NCBI RefSeq assembly: GCF_033439725.1
Contig: NW_026944383.1
Location: 2,604,001 to 2,668,000, forward strand
DNA length: 64,000 nt
Direction: 5' to 3'
Source of the DNA: Neurospora tetraspora
Taxonomy: Eukaryota; Ascomycota; Sordariomycetes; Sordariales; Sordariaceae
Positions 11,275 through 22,845 of the stretch are shown one piece after another; the stretch's first letter is position 1, and each line of letters starts with the position of its first letter. A program made the translations under genes and the position numbers. Under the pieces are notes generated by a model. It saw only the letters and a program-made list of their open reading frames with translations. It did no database searches and had not been told where the DNA came from.

Positions 11275-12390
11275 ATGCCTTCACCAACCACCACCATGGC
11301 CGAACAATATCTCATCTGCACCGCCTGCGGCACCCAACACCCCACTACCGACCGCTCCTCCCTCAAGACCTGCTTCATCTGCGACGACCCTCGCCAATTC
11401 GTTCCTCCCTCGGGGCAATCCTTCACCACCCTCTCTGACCTGCGTTCCTCCACATCTCCCAAGTACAAGAATGAGTTCCACCCATACAAGTACTCCAGCC
11501 CACAGGAAAAGTTCGAGTCGTCAAAGTCAGACTCAAGCGGGGAGCCAAAGGAGGCAACGATAGACGAGTTAAAGCAGGCAGAACTCATCTCTATCGTGAC
11601 CACCCCCAAACTCGGCATCGGCCAGCGCGCCATCCTCGTCAAAACCCCCTCGGGAAAAAAGGTACTGTGGGACTGCGTGGCCTTTTTGGATGAGGAGACA
11701 GTGAGCAAAATCAAGCAGCTGGGAGGCGTTGATGCGATAGTGATTAGCCATCCGCACTTTTACACGACGCATCTGGAGTGGGCAAGGGCTTTTGGTGATT
11801 GTCCTGTTTATTTGGCAGCGGATGATAAGAGGTGGAGGGCGAGAGTGGATGATGCTGTCCAAAGGGAGATTACCGAGGAGGAAACGAGGATTACGAACAA
11901 AAAGGGGGAGGATTTGGGGGTTGTGGCTGTCAAGTTGGGTGGCCACTTTCCTGGTAGTTGTAAGTCCAGTCTTAGACCCCTTCAGGTTCTTGATGTGTGT
12001 GTGTGTGAGAGAAGAGATAACTAACAAGTTAAAGTGGTCCTCCACATCCCTCACTCAGGCCATCTGCTCACGGCAGACACAATCTTCACCACTCCCTCTG
12101 GGCTGTCTAACTGGGAAGTGAATGCCCTTGGAGAACCTCGCTCACGACCAAAAGACACCAACTCTTACTCGTTCATGTGGAGCATTCCCAACCTGATCCC
12201 TCTGAGCGCAGGTGAGATTGCGCGTATGTGGGGGATCTTGAAGAAGTATGACTTCAAGAGTACTCACGGCTTGTTTCTAGGCCAGGACATTGAGGATGTT
12301 AATGTCAAGAAGAGGGTGTTGGAGAGTGTTCGGATTCAGCTGAGGATGATGGGTCTAAAGGAGCATCCTGTCTACAGTGTATATATCTGA
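11275..12390 (+). CDS. Zinc-ribbon metallo-beta-lactamase-fold protein (346 aa, 1 intron)
   Basis: Exons are 11275-11959 and 12035-12390. The intron is 75 bases, with GTAAGT donor, CTAAC branch point and AG acceptor, and joins the frames as GHFPGS-L-VLHIP. The N terminus carries a CTAC...CFIC pair (residues 15-36), a zinc ribbon. The rest is a metallo-beta-lactamase fold: SHPHFYTTHLEW (159-170) is the HxH...H metal motif, His224 in GGHFPG is the next ligand, and Asp243 in LLTADTIF the bridging ligand. The aspartate of the usual HxHxDH is not obvious here, so the metal site may be modified. The family includes hydrolases and glyoxalase II-like enzymes; the substrate cannot be told. A second ATG at codon 8 is also possible as start. 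Confidence 0.85.
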
Positions 12391-12987
12391 CGAGAGGGAC
12401 GTCAGAGAGTTTCCATGGTGATGTTGGTGTTAGGATTCAGAAAACATGATGATGGTCCTAATAGTGTTGCCCTGGGGACAAAAATATCATTGCAATCGTC
12501 ATCGCCATGTGCCTTCCCCCCTGAAAGTTCAATAGCAGGAGTCCAACGTGCCTTCCACTGTCCTGCTTAACGGAATCGACTTCCAAACACCAACAAAAAG
12601 ACATACAACACCAGGTTATTCGCTGGCCGTCACCGAACCAGCTACTAGTCTGGCGGTCACTGGCTTATCTAGGGGAGATCGAACGGGATCCCGAGTTTTT
12701 GCCCAAGTGCCTATGGTCGTATGTATTTTACAGATGGCTACAGGTGGAGGAAGTGATTGGGGTTGGTGAAGAGGGGGTTATATACCTTGCTGGAATCATC
12801 TTTCCTTCTTGTTCATGATATGCTTTGAGCCACTATCCAATTTTTTTCCAACTCAACTTTTCATCTATCTTTTATACAAAAACATTCCAACTTCTATATC
12901 TAATCACCAGTTCCTCATCAACAAACTTCCCTTCCCTCCCAACACCCCGCTCATCAACTCTCCGTCACTACACCAACACCAACACAA
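12391..12987. other. Intergenic between convergent genes
   Basis: About 600 bases holding the two 3' UTRs. I see no gene. Confidence 0.5.
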
Positions 12988-15900
12988 TCACCCTTTCACC
13001 TCCTTTGCCTCCTTCGCCCCAGCCACATATTTCGCCTCATCCCTATCCTCCCGCACAACCCTTCCCCACTCCACCAGTACCCTAAACAAATAAACCTCCT
13101 CATCCTCCCTCCTCAACGCGCTCCCCGCCCACTTCGCCCCTTGCTCCGCGATCCACTTGGCCTCCTCCGTCCTACTTTTCAGTCTGACTTCGCGTCCATT
13201 AATCATCGCCCCCTTTGTGTTTCCCAACCGATCGGCGGCCGAAGCTTTGCCCTTTAGTCCCGTAAAATAGGCGAGGGTGGCGTGGAGAGAGTGGAAGCGG
13301 ATGTCGAGCGGGATGAAGTGCAGGTAGGGTTGGAGGCGGGTGGTGTACCAAGAGACAAAAAGGGTGGAGGAGAGGGGGACGGCGGTGCTTTTTAGGGCGG
13401 TGGTGAAGGGGATGGAACCGGAGGAGGAGGAGGAGCCAGGGGAAGGGTCGAGACTTAGGAGGTATTGGTTTTGTAGGGGGTTGGGAGAGGGGGGGAGGGT
13501 GCTGCCCCTGGTTGTGAATTCGTTGGGGGAATCTTCAGAAGAGGAAGAGGAAACGGAGGAAAAGCCAATGTCGAACGGCAAAAGGAAGTTGAGTAAAGAG
13601 GTGGGGACGCGTTCGTAGGCGGCGCGGGAGCGGACTTCGTTTTGGGGGATGAGCATGAGCGTCTCAGAAGAAGAAGAGTTGTCGGAGACCAAATGGACGA
13701 GACGCTCCTGGTGGCCGCCGTGGAGGAGCTCGTCTGTCACTTGCGGTGCTTGAGCCCCGCGCCAGTAGAGGGCGGGCGTCTTGAGGTCGAAGTCGCTGGT
13801 GTCGGGCTGGGTGTTGGCCTTGTTGAGGACTTCGTCCAGAGTGGGGATGGGGATGAGGATGTCGCTGTAGCTGGAGGTCTTGGACCGGCTGAAGACGGGG
13901 ACCAGGTCGCGCAGCGGGGGGACGGCGGGCGAGGTGAAGAAGAAGCTGTGCAGGTGGAAGAGGTCGGATTGGTGGCAGATGGATTGCGAGACGGCAAAGT
14001 CGCTGAGGAAGATGCCGGTCCCCTTGGAATGGGGGCGCACGCACGAGAGGCAAAAGTCCCGGACGTCCCAGTGGATGCCGGCGCGGGTGGCGGTGCCGGG
14101 CGGGCAGGTGAGGGCGGTCATTTCTTGGAATTTGCGGACGGAGATGGATGAGGAGGGTTGGAGAAGGTCGAGGGGCTGAGACGTTGGTTCTTCTTCTTCT
14201 TCACGCTTGGTGAGGAACTTGCCGAACCCCTTTTTCTTTGCCTTCTCGGTGAATCTCCTCACGTCCTCCCAGGGGGTGAGTACTCGTGGCCTATCATCCA
14301 GGTTGATGGGGAGATCCATGTCGGGAAGGTGTTGTGCAAACTTGTTGGCCATCTTGACCAACTCATCCATGACCATTGCGTGTTCGGAATCTCTGGATAG
14401 GCTGTGCGAAGCTGTGCCATTGGCGACTTTGAGCAATGCGATGCCTGGTTCCTTGGCCACCCGCCGAATGTCCTCTCTGATTTTGCTGGGCGAGATTCCC
14501 CAGAACGGACGGATATCATGGACCACCTGGTCGAAGTCGTCGATGATGGGTGATTTGTGATCCACGGCGTACTTGTACCATTCATCAAACCCTGGTGGCG
14601 GATCTCTCCCTCCGTAGCGAGCTTTGTACTCATTAACGGCAACTGGGAGAAATTTGCTGGCTGCGGCATGAGTCAAGTACCTGTCGTAATTGGTTCGGGC
14701 CTTGAAGATCATTGTCTCGATGGGATGTTCGAATAAGTAGTCATTCCTGTTGTTGGAAAAGGCGACGATGGTGGCAGCGATGAGCGAGATGAACATAAGC
14801 GCAACCAGGATGGTACGGTGGATGAGCACCACTCTTTGTATGTTGTTGGCGTAAACAAAGATCGATGTACCCAAGCATATGAGGACTATGGCGAGGTATG
14901 CAACGCCGTGCATGGTGTTCTCAGCGCCTCCGGTGAGTTTCAGCTTGCCCCATCCAACAACGAGACCGGAGATGAAGGTGAAGATGCCCACAAGAGACAG
15001 CGGTGTCTTCTCGGTGGTCAGAAGGCTTGCAGAAACGAACAGGACAGCAACGGCAAAGCCATCCGTAACGACGTCAAAGACATACAAGGCATCAATACCC
15101 TTGAAGTGATGGCTTAACGGCACAGAAGGCAGAAACATGCGGAGCGAAGTGTACAGGAAACCGCTGCCGACTGCAGAGGCCAGAAACACCACACTCAGAG
15201 ATATCAGACGGCTCTTGTTTGTCCTGGCCCAAGCGAGGACACGCCATAGTAGGATCACAATGACGCCGTCCAAGAAGAGACCGAGCCATTGAAGAGAACG
15301 GACAAGGGTGCTATTGTCGAAGCTGGTACAGATGTAAGTCGACCTCATGTCCTGTGAAGAGGCGAGATAGGCGCCCAAGGAGATGAAAAAGGTGGAAATC
15401 GTGAGGGACTGTTTAGACTCGGCGACCCAGTCCGCAACATCATCCCATGTTGTTCGTCCCGGGTCATTTTCCTCCTCGGGCTCCTTGGTCGAACCCACAC
15501 GAGCTCGTCGACCTGGTAAGAGCTCATAGAAGAGGATTACCAAAGGAAGAAAGGCCTCCACGCCTGGAGACGAACACTGCAAGCCCGCCGTTACCCGATG
15601 GAACAGTTCGAGTCTAAAAATGATGGCTGCTATGAGAACTGGGAGAAAGTATCGTCGTGGTCTTTTTGGTAGGCTGGCAGGAGCAGGTCTCAAGGAACCC
15701 CCCTCGTCATCTTGTCGAGGTCAGTATCGTTGTTGATGGACCGGAACTGGTTGTCGACTTACCGAACCTCCCGTTGGAACCTGGAAGCCATTGCCAAAAG
15801 TGACTGGCAGCATAAGAGAAAGCCCCGGCTGTCAACAGGACTAATATAGATGAGACTCGTGGTTGTTCTGTTGCATGTGTAAGTAGGTGTCCGTTGTGTA

Positions 15901-16098
15901 ACATGTTGTGAGTACTCCCACTTACCAATTAACTGGTGACTTTCTATACTATGACCAAGCCAAAGGAAGGAAGCTACGGCACTAGGAATAACAAGTTCCA
16001 ATTAGCATATGTTTGTTCTATGCATCTTCATGTCGGCATCAAGTCTCAACTCACCAAAACGCCGAGAGCTGTGACCCTCCAGTCGCTCCGGACGCCAT
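12988..16098 (-). CDS. CAP10-like GT90 glycosyltransferase (966 aa, 4 exons)
   Basis: Exons on the minus strand are 16098-16055, 15981-15926, 15840-15763 and 15710-12988. All three introns have GTRAGT donors and AG acceptors, and the frames join exactly (44+56+78+2723 bases, 966 codons plus stop). The three small exons encode a start (MASGATGGSQL) and hydrophobic segments. The large exon adds many more membrane spans up to about residue 400. The C-terminal half matches the CAP10/GT90 family of fungal and animal O-glycosyl- and xylosyltransferases, with motifs such as ALYWRGAQAPQ and LHFIPLDIRF. It is probably a Golgi or ER membrane enzyme modifying cell-wall or secreted glycans. The sugar donor and acceptor are not known. 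A low-complexity Ser run lies in the C-terminal part. Confidence 0.87.
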
Positions 16099-16907
16099 GA
16101 AAGCTCAAAGGGGTAACTGTTTTCTTTACAAAAATCCAATGTGTTTAACGAGAGGCTCGAAGTAAAACTCTATAGTACGAATACTAGTAGGTAGGGATAT
16201 CTTCAAAAGAGAAATAATGCTATCAACCCATGCTCTCCCAAGTGGCAACAAGCTGACATGACGATAGTATGAAGGAAAAGGAAAAGAAAAGGACCTCCAT
16301 GACTAGTAATAGCACTCCGCTGACAGAGTTCACGGACTGAATCTCAACTCAGCCCCTGTTTCCATCGCCAATAAGATCTCCGTTGGGTGGCTCCAGAACC
16401 CTGGGATAAGCCTGGAGTTCGGGGATAATGACCCCCTTTTTTTCTCCTGACATCTGCCTGCCGGGGCGGCCGGTTGTTGTGTTGCTCTTGCTGGGGGAAG
16501 CTGCTAGTAAAGGGTACCGACGAACTGCGTGTTAGCAGGCCCAAACGAGAAGTACCTGCTAACAGCTTAATTACTTGCATCGGCTGCACCTCTGACGTTA
16601 CCGCCACTCCACCATCCGCGGCTCCCCAACGTTCCGTTACATTCCCAACTTCAACCCGACGTTTCCATCGAAGCCTCCACTTTGTAGAATCCGACCCCTT
16701 CTTCCATTTCGGCAGCCTCGTGGTTTCCTTTTTTCAGCACATTTTAACTTCTCGACACTCGTTCAAACACACAGCATACTTGTACAAAATTCTTCACAAT
16801 TCACAAAAGAACCACAGCTTCAACTGACTAATCCCACCCGATACTTCCTACCAAAACCACGGCCGACTCTCAACACCACCCGAAGACACCCCACGAACAA
16901 TGTCAAG
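16099..16907. promoter_or_regulatory. Divergent promoter region between GT90 and pfa4
   Basis: About 810 bases between two divergent start codons. The pfa4-proximal half is C-rich and poor in ATG, typical of a leader. No specific site is called. Confidence 0.4.
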
Positions 16908-18383
16908 ATGACCAACATCCAAACCGGCCCTACCACCCGCGGCCTCTCACGCTTCGCCATCCCCGCCGTCTGCGGCCTCATCACCTTCCTCGGCTACTAC
17001 TCGCAATACCTCTTCAACACCAGTCCCGACCTCGCTCCCGGTCCGCTCACCCGTCGCGAATCCATAACCCTCAACACCCTCCTCGTCTGCCTCTGGCTCA
17101 CCTACTACCAAGCCTGCACCGTCGATCCCGGCCGGTACAAGTTCCCACCGAAAGAGAAAGAGGAGGATAACAATAACAACGATAATCATATCACAAGAAG
17201 AGGAGGAGGACCCCAACAAAACGCAAGATGGTGCAAAAAGTGCTCCGCCCCCAAGCCCACGCGCGCCCACCACTGCCGACACTGCGCCCGCTGCATCCCG
17301 CGCATGGACCACCACTGTCCGTGGACCGGCAACTGCGTTTCCTTACAAACCTTCCCGCACTTCCTGCGCTTCCTGGTGTACACCAACGCCGCGCTGGTCT
17401 GCTTTGCCCGTCTGCTCTGGGCCAGGCTGTACTACGGCCTCTGGGACCAGCGGCACGTGCCCGCTTACCTGGGTCCCAGCGTGGGGGCGCTGCTGGGCTG
17501 CACGATGCTGAGCATCGCGTGGTTTGCGACGCAGTTCGCGCTGACGGTGTTGCTGGTTACCACGGTGCGGAGCTGGATGCTGGGCAAGACGATGATTGAG
17601 GAGTGGGAGGCGGAGAAGCACGAGGCGCTGTTGGCGAGGTCGTATGATGGGGATGATTACTGGGGCGCGGATGGACACGGTGGGTTTGTGCCGGTTAAGG
17701 TGGAGTTTCCGTATGATAATGGGTTTTGGACAAATATGGCGCAGGCGATGGGGACGAACAACTTCTTGAGGTGGTTCTTGCCGGTTGGTGGGGGTGGGCC
17801 AAAGATCAGCAATGACACGCCGTGGAAGGGGACCGGTTGGGAGTATGAGGAGAATGGGTTTAATGATCGGGTGGGCATGTGGCCACCGCCGGACCCGGAG
17901 AAGCTGCGTAGGGAGAGGGCGGGTGCTGGAGGAAAGTGGCCGGGTGCTAGGGAGAATTTGGGCACAGGAAAGCCGGAAGTCGAATACTACCGGAGTTCCG
18001 AAGATATGAAGGCTGCGTTTAAGAGGAGGCAGCAGGAGGATTTGCGAAGGAGACAGCAAAGGAGACAGCACTCGTCTGAAGAGGATGAGATCATGGCTGA
18101 GTTGGAGGAGGATGAAGGGTACGAGCAGCGCTCAAGGACACGCTCACCACCGCAACAGGGTAGGACATGGATGAATAGCGAGGGTGATACGCTGTGGGAT
18201 TATGGTGTTGATGTGGACGAGGAGGAGAGTTACGGATATCCAGGCCAGGGAGTCTCCGAGTCAGTACCGCTTGTCGGGACGGCGACTGGATACGATGATG
18301 ACCAAGGAGATGAAGACGAGGACGTGCCCCTCGCTGAGCTAATGCGCAGACGCAGAGTAAGAAGCAGCGAAGGATATGAGTGA
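16908..18383 (+). CDS. pfa4: Palmitoyltransferase Pfa4, DHHC family (491 aa)
   Basis: A single-exon gene. The cysteine-rich domain at about 107-157 has the full CxxC...HxxxCxxC pattern and the catalytic DHHC tetrad at residues 134-137 (PRMDHHCPWTGNC). Hydrophobic segments at about 13-35, 52-70, 150-172 and 192-222 give the four-span topology of the family. Length and layout fit ER-located Pfa4, which in yeast S-acylates chitin synthase Chs3 so that it can leave the ER. A KTMIEEWE segment just after the last span stands where the family's TTxE motif lies. The C-terminal 250 residues are charged and disordered, longer than in yeast. The acceptor substrate here is inferred from the family. sym1 follows on the same strand. 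Confidence 0.92.
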   Translation: MTNIQTGPTTRGLSRFAIPAVCGLITFLGYYSQYLFNTSPDLAPGPLTRRESITLNTLLVCLWLTYYQACTVDPGRYKFPPKEKEEDNNNNDNHITRRGGGPQQNARWCKKCSAPKPTRAHHCRHCARCIPRMDHHCPWTGNCVSLQTFPHFLRFLVYTNAALVCFARLLWARLYYGLWDQRHVPAYLGPSVGALLGCTMLSIAWFATQFALTVLLVTTVRSWMLGKTMIEEWEAEKHEALLARSYDGDDYWGADGHGGFVPVKVEFPYDNGFWTNMAQAMGTNNFLRWFLPVGGGGPKISNDTPWKGTGWEYEENGFNDRVGMWPPPDPEKLRRERAGAGGKWPGARENLGTGKPEVEYYRSSEDMKAAFKRRQQEDLRRRQQRRQHSSEEDEIMAELEEDEGYEQRSRTRSPPQQGRTWMNSEGDTLWDYGVDVDEEESYGYPGQGVSESVPLVGTATGYDDDQGDEDEDVPLAELMRRRRVRSSEGYE

Positions 18384-19581
18384 GGACCAAGAGCAAATAT
18401 GCCATACTAGCTTTATAATAACCGATACCCAATGCACATATTCTTTTTTGGTCAGCCCCAGTGATCTTGTTCTGGTGGTAAATTCTACTTGTTATCATCC
18501 TTCTCATGAGCCAACAAATGAATTCTCCAACCTTCAACTCAACGCCATGATAAGGCATAACAGATGCCTCGCATCGGCATCGGCATCTGAATCCCCAAGG
18601 ACCTGCATGATGTCATGTCAAAGATGGGTTGAACTGCCGGAGACTCGAAGTTCAGCTCATGTTCAGTTGACAAGTTGACCCTGCGGGGTAACCCCCACAT
18701 AATGAATGTGGGGTAAAAGGGGGCCGGGGAACATTATCCCGAATCCAATTGTTTCCCCAGAAACAGAGTCGTAGGGCATCACAGCCCCCCCTAAAACCGC
18801 CACTGAAGCCTGAAGGAGTCTAACGGATTCTGGGAAATAATAATGTACATCTTGAGGGGTCGACGCCGTGTTTGGCTGTTTATTGATGATGATCAGGGAC
18901 CACGTGCTTGTGCTGTTTTTCGTCGTCAGGTTGAAAAATCTGGGCTGGACTGACTCAAAACAAAAATCTCCAGGAGGCTGAAACTGATCTGAGACTCTCT
19001 CTCTTCCTTCTCGTCTGTTCTTGTAAATATTTCGTTTGTTCTCATCCTTGGAAAGATCCCACTCCACCACCAACACCACCGCGGGTTTTTGTCAAGGGTT
19101 CGGAGAACGACTTCAACGGCTTGCCAAGTCTTGAATCTCTGAGCCGCGATAACCGCTTCGTGTTACCTGACCTGCGAGAAGTGAAGGACATCAAGTGTTG
19201 AGAGGATCGAGAATCTCATCTGATCTTTTCTCTCTCACTCAACAAACTTGGATTCCTTTTCATCCCAACTCAAGAGGTCTCCTCCGTTTGCTCTCAAGTC
19301 CCGCGGACAGACAAGCTGGTCATTCACCTTCTAGACTTGGACTTGGCAGCTTTGTTTGGTCGTTGGTTTTTGGTCGTTGGTCAACCCACTTCGAACTTCC
19401 TCGCCTTGCTCATCTTCCTCACCACTTCGATTTGGGGCCTCAAAACACATCAAATACTCCTCAACCCGACTCAACCAAACTCAAAAGGACGTAGACCAGA
19501 CCCGTCCAGTCTACAAACCCCTTACCAAAACACAACCAACCACACACACACATACTCAACCACCCTCCAAAACCCGCCAAG
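18384..19581. other. Intergenic and sym1 leader
   Basis: About 1.2 kb with no supported gene. An imperfect hairpin (CCCCACAT...ATGTGGGG) lies near 18690-18712. The last few hundred bases are C-rich and probably form the sym1 5' UTR. Confidence 0.45.
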
Positions 19582-20200
19582 ATGCTCAACTGGTAAGCCC
19601 CCGAATCGCACATCTCACCTACACCCCCCCTCACTCCTCCCCGCCAACCACCATATCTTTCACCTTCCCCCAACACTAACAACGGCCCCCAGGTACAAAG
19701 CCAAGCTAGCCGCCCGCCCCCTCCTCACCCAAGCAGTAACAACCTCCATCCTCTTCGGCATCGGCGACATAACCGCGCAACAACTCGTCGACCGCCGGGG
19801 GCTATCCAACCACGACCTGACGCGCACGGGCCGCATGGTCCTCTACGGCGGCGCCGTCTTCGGCCCCGCCGCCACGACTTGGTTCCGCTTCTTACAAAAA
19901 CGGGTCGTGGTCCCCGGTTCGCCGAACAAGACCATTCTTGCAAGGGTTGCCTGCGACCAAGGGTTGTTTGCGCCGACGTTTATTGGCATCTTTTTGGGGA
20001 GCATGGCGGTTATGGAAGGGACACCTGTTAAAGAAAAACTGGAAAAGAATTATTGGGAGGCGCTGAGCACGAATTGGATGGTTTGGCCGTTTGTGCAGTT
20101 GGTTAACTTCAAGGTGGTGCCGTTGGATCATCGGGTGTTGTTTGTTAATGTGATTAGTATTGGGTGGAATTGTTATTTGAGTTGGTTGAATGGGCAGTGA
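19582..20200 (+). CDS. sym1: Sym1, Mpv17/PMP22-family inner membrane protein (172 aa, 1 intron)
   Basis: Exon 1 is only 11 bases (ATGCTCAACTG, 19582-19592). The intron runs 19593-19692 and exon 2 19693-20200. The junction rebuilds [17 protein letters not shown], the standard Sym1/Mpv17 N terminus. Features of the family include GDITAQQL near the N terminus, four hydrophobic segments and the C-terminal block from [13 protein letters not shown] to [10 protein letters not shown]. In yeast the protein sits in the inner mitochondrial membrane and is needed for ethanol metabolism under heat stress. A longer open frame upstream of 19582 is leader sequence and lacks the correct N terminus. The length is normal for the family. 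Confidence 0.94.
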
Positions 20201-21542
20201 TGGAAGGAGAAGTGAGGAGTGAGGGGGGCCCGAACGGGGCAGGAGAGATGAAGAAGGGAAGGGCATGAGAGGGGTGGGTGGACTAGGTGAGCAGGGGACT
20301 CGGAAGAGGGAGTGTTTGAGGGCTGGCCCTTTGAGGGCACTCAGGCGAATAGAAATAGAATAGAATAGAATAGATCGGGTTGAGCGGAGGGGAAATGAGA
20401 GAAAGGAATTTTTGGGAGTATCAAACCTGGATATTGGTCGGAGGATTTCGACATGGCTCTACGACTGCAGTGTAATGATTACATTATCCGTCTTGCCGCG
20501 TAAGAAATACTTCTAATGACGAAGTTGGACAATTGAACACGTGTAAGGGAAAAGCAGCCTCGACGTGCGTGCTTTGAAGTTATTTGTTCAAAGCCGTTTA
20601 GTATCCGTTGGTTCCCAGCACTGCAGGTAGAGCCACAAGTGACAAATACGCAGTTAACAGAAACTGTAATCTCTAACCCTGTGATACTTCCCGTAGTATT
20701 CCACAATCTAGTCCTAAGGGTTGATATTTGATAATAGCTTTTTAGTATTGAGGTTGTTATATAGTGCATTAGCTGAAAGGTACAAATCCAAGTAATTATA
20801 TTCATATCTTCATATATAAAACTAACTTCATCGACTCTCCCCTAGCAAAATTGTCGTCGGCGAAGCGATGGCGACGTGGGAGCAAGCTCGTCCTCGCTAA
20901 TAGCATAATAAGAGTTAGAATCACGGTTGATTTCGATAGTTAATATGTTGTATAAGTAAGTAGTTGGTATAAAACTCGCTGTTGTGTTTGATATTAATGT
21001 TGGAATTGTGTTAATATGATTAGTTTTGGTAAGGTTATAGTGGTTTGGCGTAAGTAATTCTCGATGAGATTTTATGGTAGCTACAAATCACTAACTTAAA
21101 CTTGTCGAATTAGGATTTATTAGGGTTGGCGATTACTGTGACACTACCCGCGTAGGAAAGTGACACTGCCCGTCGAGCAAGTCTCAAAGTAAAATAGGGG
21201 TGCTTTGTGCAGGGAAGCTTGGAACATAGTTCTCAGAATAGCATCAATGACACCCCAGTGAAATCACCTTCTTGGATACTAGCCCTATCTGAAATAAGCA
21301 AGATCGAGGCAGAGCAGAAGGCGGCGGGCAAGGGCAGCGGCTCCGGGGGAACAGGAAGCAGGAAAAGGAAGCGGACAACAGATGATGTCATCGAGGCACG
21401 GGTCGGAAAACAGCGGCGGACGGATGAAACGGAGAACTTACCTTGTCTCGCCATGAGGGCTATTACAAATGGAAGCTTCTCTTCTTGGTTTGAAACTCGG
21501 GACTTGAATGTGATCTCATCAACTGGGATGCGTGTGTCACTA
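20201..21542. other. AT-rich, decayed intergenic stretch
   Basis: From about 20480 to 21170 the sequence is AT-rich and looks like an old repeat mutated by RIP, but no terminal repeats could be found. A short near-repeat, GTGACACTACCCG and GTGACACTGCCCG, lies near 21138-21173. An open frame at 21207-21647 (+) has a basic RKRKR patch, but it overlaps the better-supported minus-strand exons and is not called. Confidence 0.4.
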
Positions 21543-22532
21543 TTAGTGTCGGCGCTCTTCACTAGTTATGTAGGTTTTTCTGGGACTGGGGTTCTGCCTA
21601 CTGGGAACTGCCAGAACCGGAGACTTCATCACTGGTCCCAAGGCTAGTGCGTTGACTCCTCCTTGCGGCGGCCGCGGAAATCTGGAACCCATTCACGGTT
21701 ATCAGCACCAAACGCTCCCATTTAGCGGCCACAGCAGCAGGATTATAGGATACTTACGTTGGGACTTCATCTCGATACCTTGGCGTTTGTTTGCATGAGA
21801 GGTTGAACTTTTGTGCAAGAGTTGATTGGATCCACTGTGAGAAGAAATGTCAGTACACAGTATCAGTATGGGTAAGGAGGGAACCTACCTAGATAACCTC
21901 TCCACGGGCCTTCCCACGGTTGCCAAGCAATGTCCATTGTTCGGAATCTTCGTCTGAATCTTCATTTGAATCTTGATCCCTTCTCTTCGCAAGCACTACA
22001 GCATCAGCTTGAGCTACTATATGCTTCCATACAGCAATAATAGTCACTACTGATTGAACTGTTGGTACCTGCTTCTGTTCCTCGGTACCGTCTATATACA
22101 GACGCCTGCATCTTGCATAGCGTGTATAGTCGGCCAGAAAGCTCTTGCAGATAGCAATGGACTTTTTCTTATTTTGGCACACACCAAACCAAACCTTATC
22201 AGCCTCTTTTTGTGTTAATTGTAACACTTCTATGACAAATCTAAAAAGCATTAGTACGCAATATCAAAGAAAACAGCAAAATAATAAGGTACATACCTAT
22301 TCCATAGACACCATGCGCGTTCTCGCTCGGCTTTGGTCTTCTTACAAAGCGAACGCTCATGTGTTGTTACCATAAATTCGTTGACGTCGGCAAATGCTCT
22401 TCTTTTCCGTTCTTCGACATCGGATACAGTCGGCGGTATCGGCGGTTTTCGTAGCTCCATCCCTTCCGTATTGCATATGGATGGAGTGCGATCGGCACCG
22501 TGAGACTCAAACAATACCCTCTCAAGCTGCAA
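21543..22532 (-). pseudogene. Decaying DUF3435/FluG-like (recombinase-type) gene fragment
   Basis: Exons read on the minus strand are about 22532-22297, 22240 to about 21895, 21834-21758 and 21681-21543. The 56-base first intron is clear (GTATGT donor, TACTAAT branch point, TAG acceptor) and joins WCLWNR to FVIEVLQLTQ. The third intron also has good sites. The second junction is poor: either a weak GTTATC donor is used or the frame meets a TAG, which may be a decayed CAG. The visible order (KTKAERERAWCLWNR, then VTIIAVWKHIVAQADAVVL, then WIQSTLAQKFNLS) resembles, from memory, the N-terminal part of fungal multi-copy DUF3435/FluG-type proteins related to tyrosine recombinases of Cryptons and Starships. 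The catalytic part is absent. No clear start codon is seen (the first in-frame ATG is near 22460). Confidence 0.45.
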
Positions 22533-22805
22533 TGGCTTACGAGCTCAGCATGTTTTGGAGGAGAAATCCATTAGAAAACTCGGAAGGAGGGTTTCATATG
22601 AAAACCAACGCAACCCTCACAACGTAGGGGCCATAATTCATGCGGTAGAATCAACTGGGAAGAATTGATATACAATGAATACAATGAGAATGGGACAGAA
22701 GTTTGCTTGTTTGGTTCAGTCGGGAATCTGAGGGTAAAGACGCAATATATATCTTGAGGCCCTTCTGACTCGCCTGAAGGGATATACGTACGAAAACTGT
22801 TCACC

Positions 22806-22845
22806 AAAGCCAACCACACCTCCCAAAAGCCAACCACACCTCCCA
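22806..22845. repeat. Perfect tandem pair, 20-base unit
   Basis: AAAGCCAACCACACCTCCCA occurs twice head to tail. It is a simple recent duplication. Confidence 0.9.

Noticed and set aside
20479-20805. A minus-strand frame in AT-rich DNA
   Set aside because: Composition is that of decayed repeat sequence, with no motif.
21207-21647. A plus-strand frame with a basic nuclear-type patch
   Set aside because: It overlaps the spliced minus-strand relic, which has better splice signals. It could still be real.
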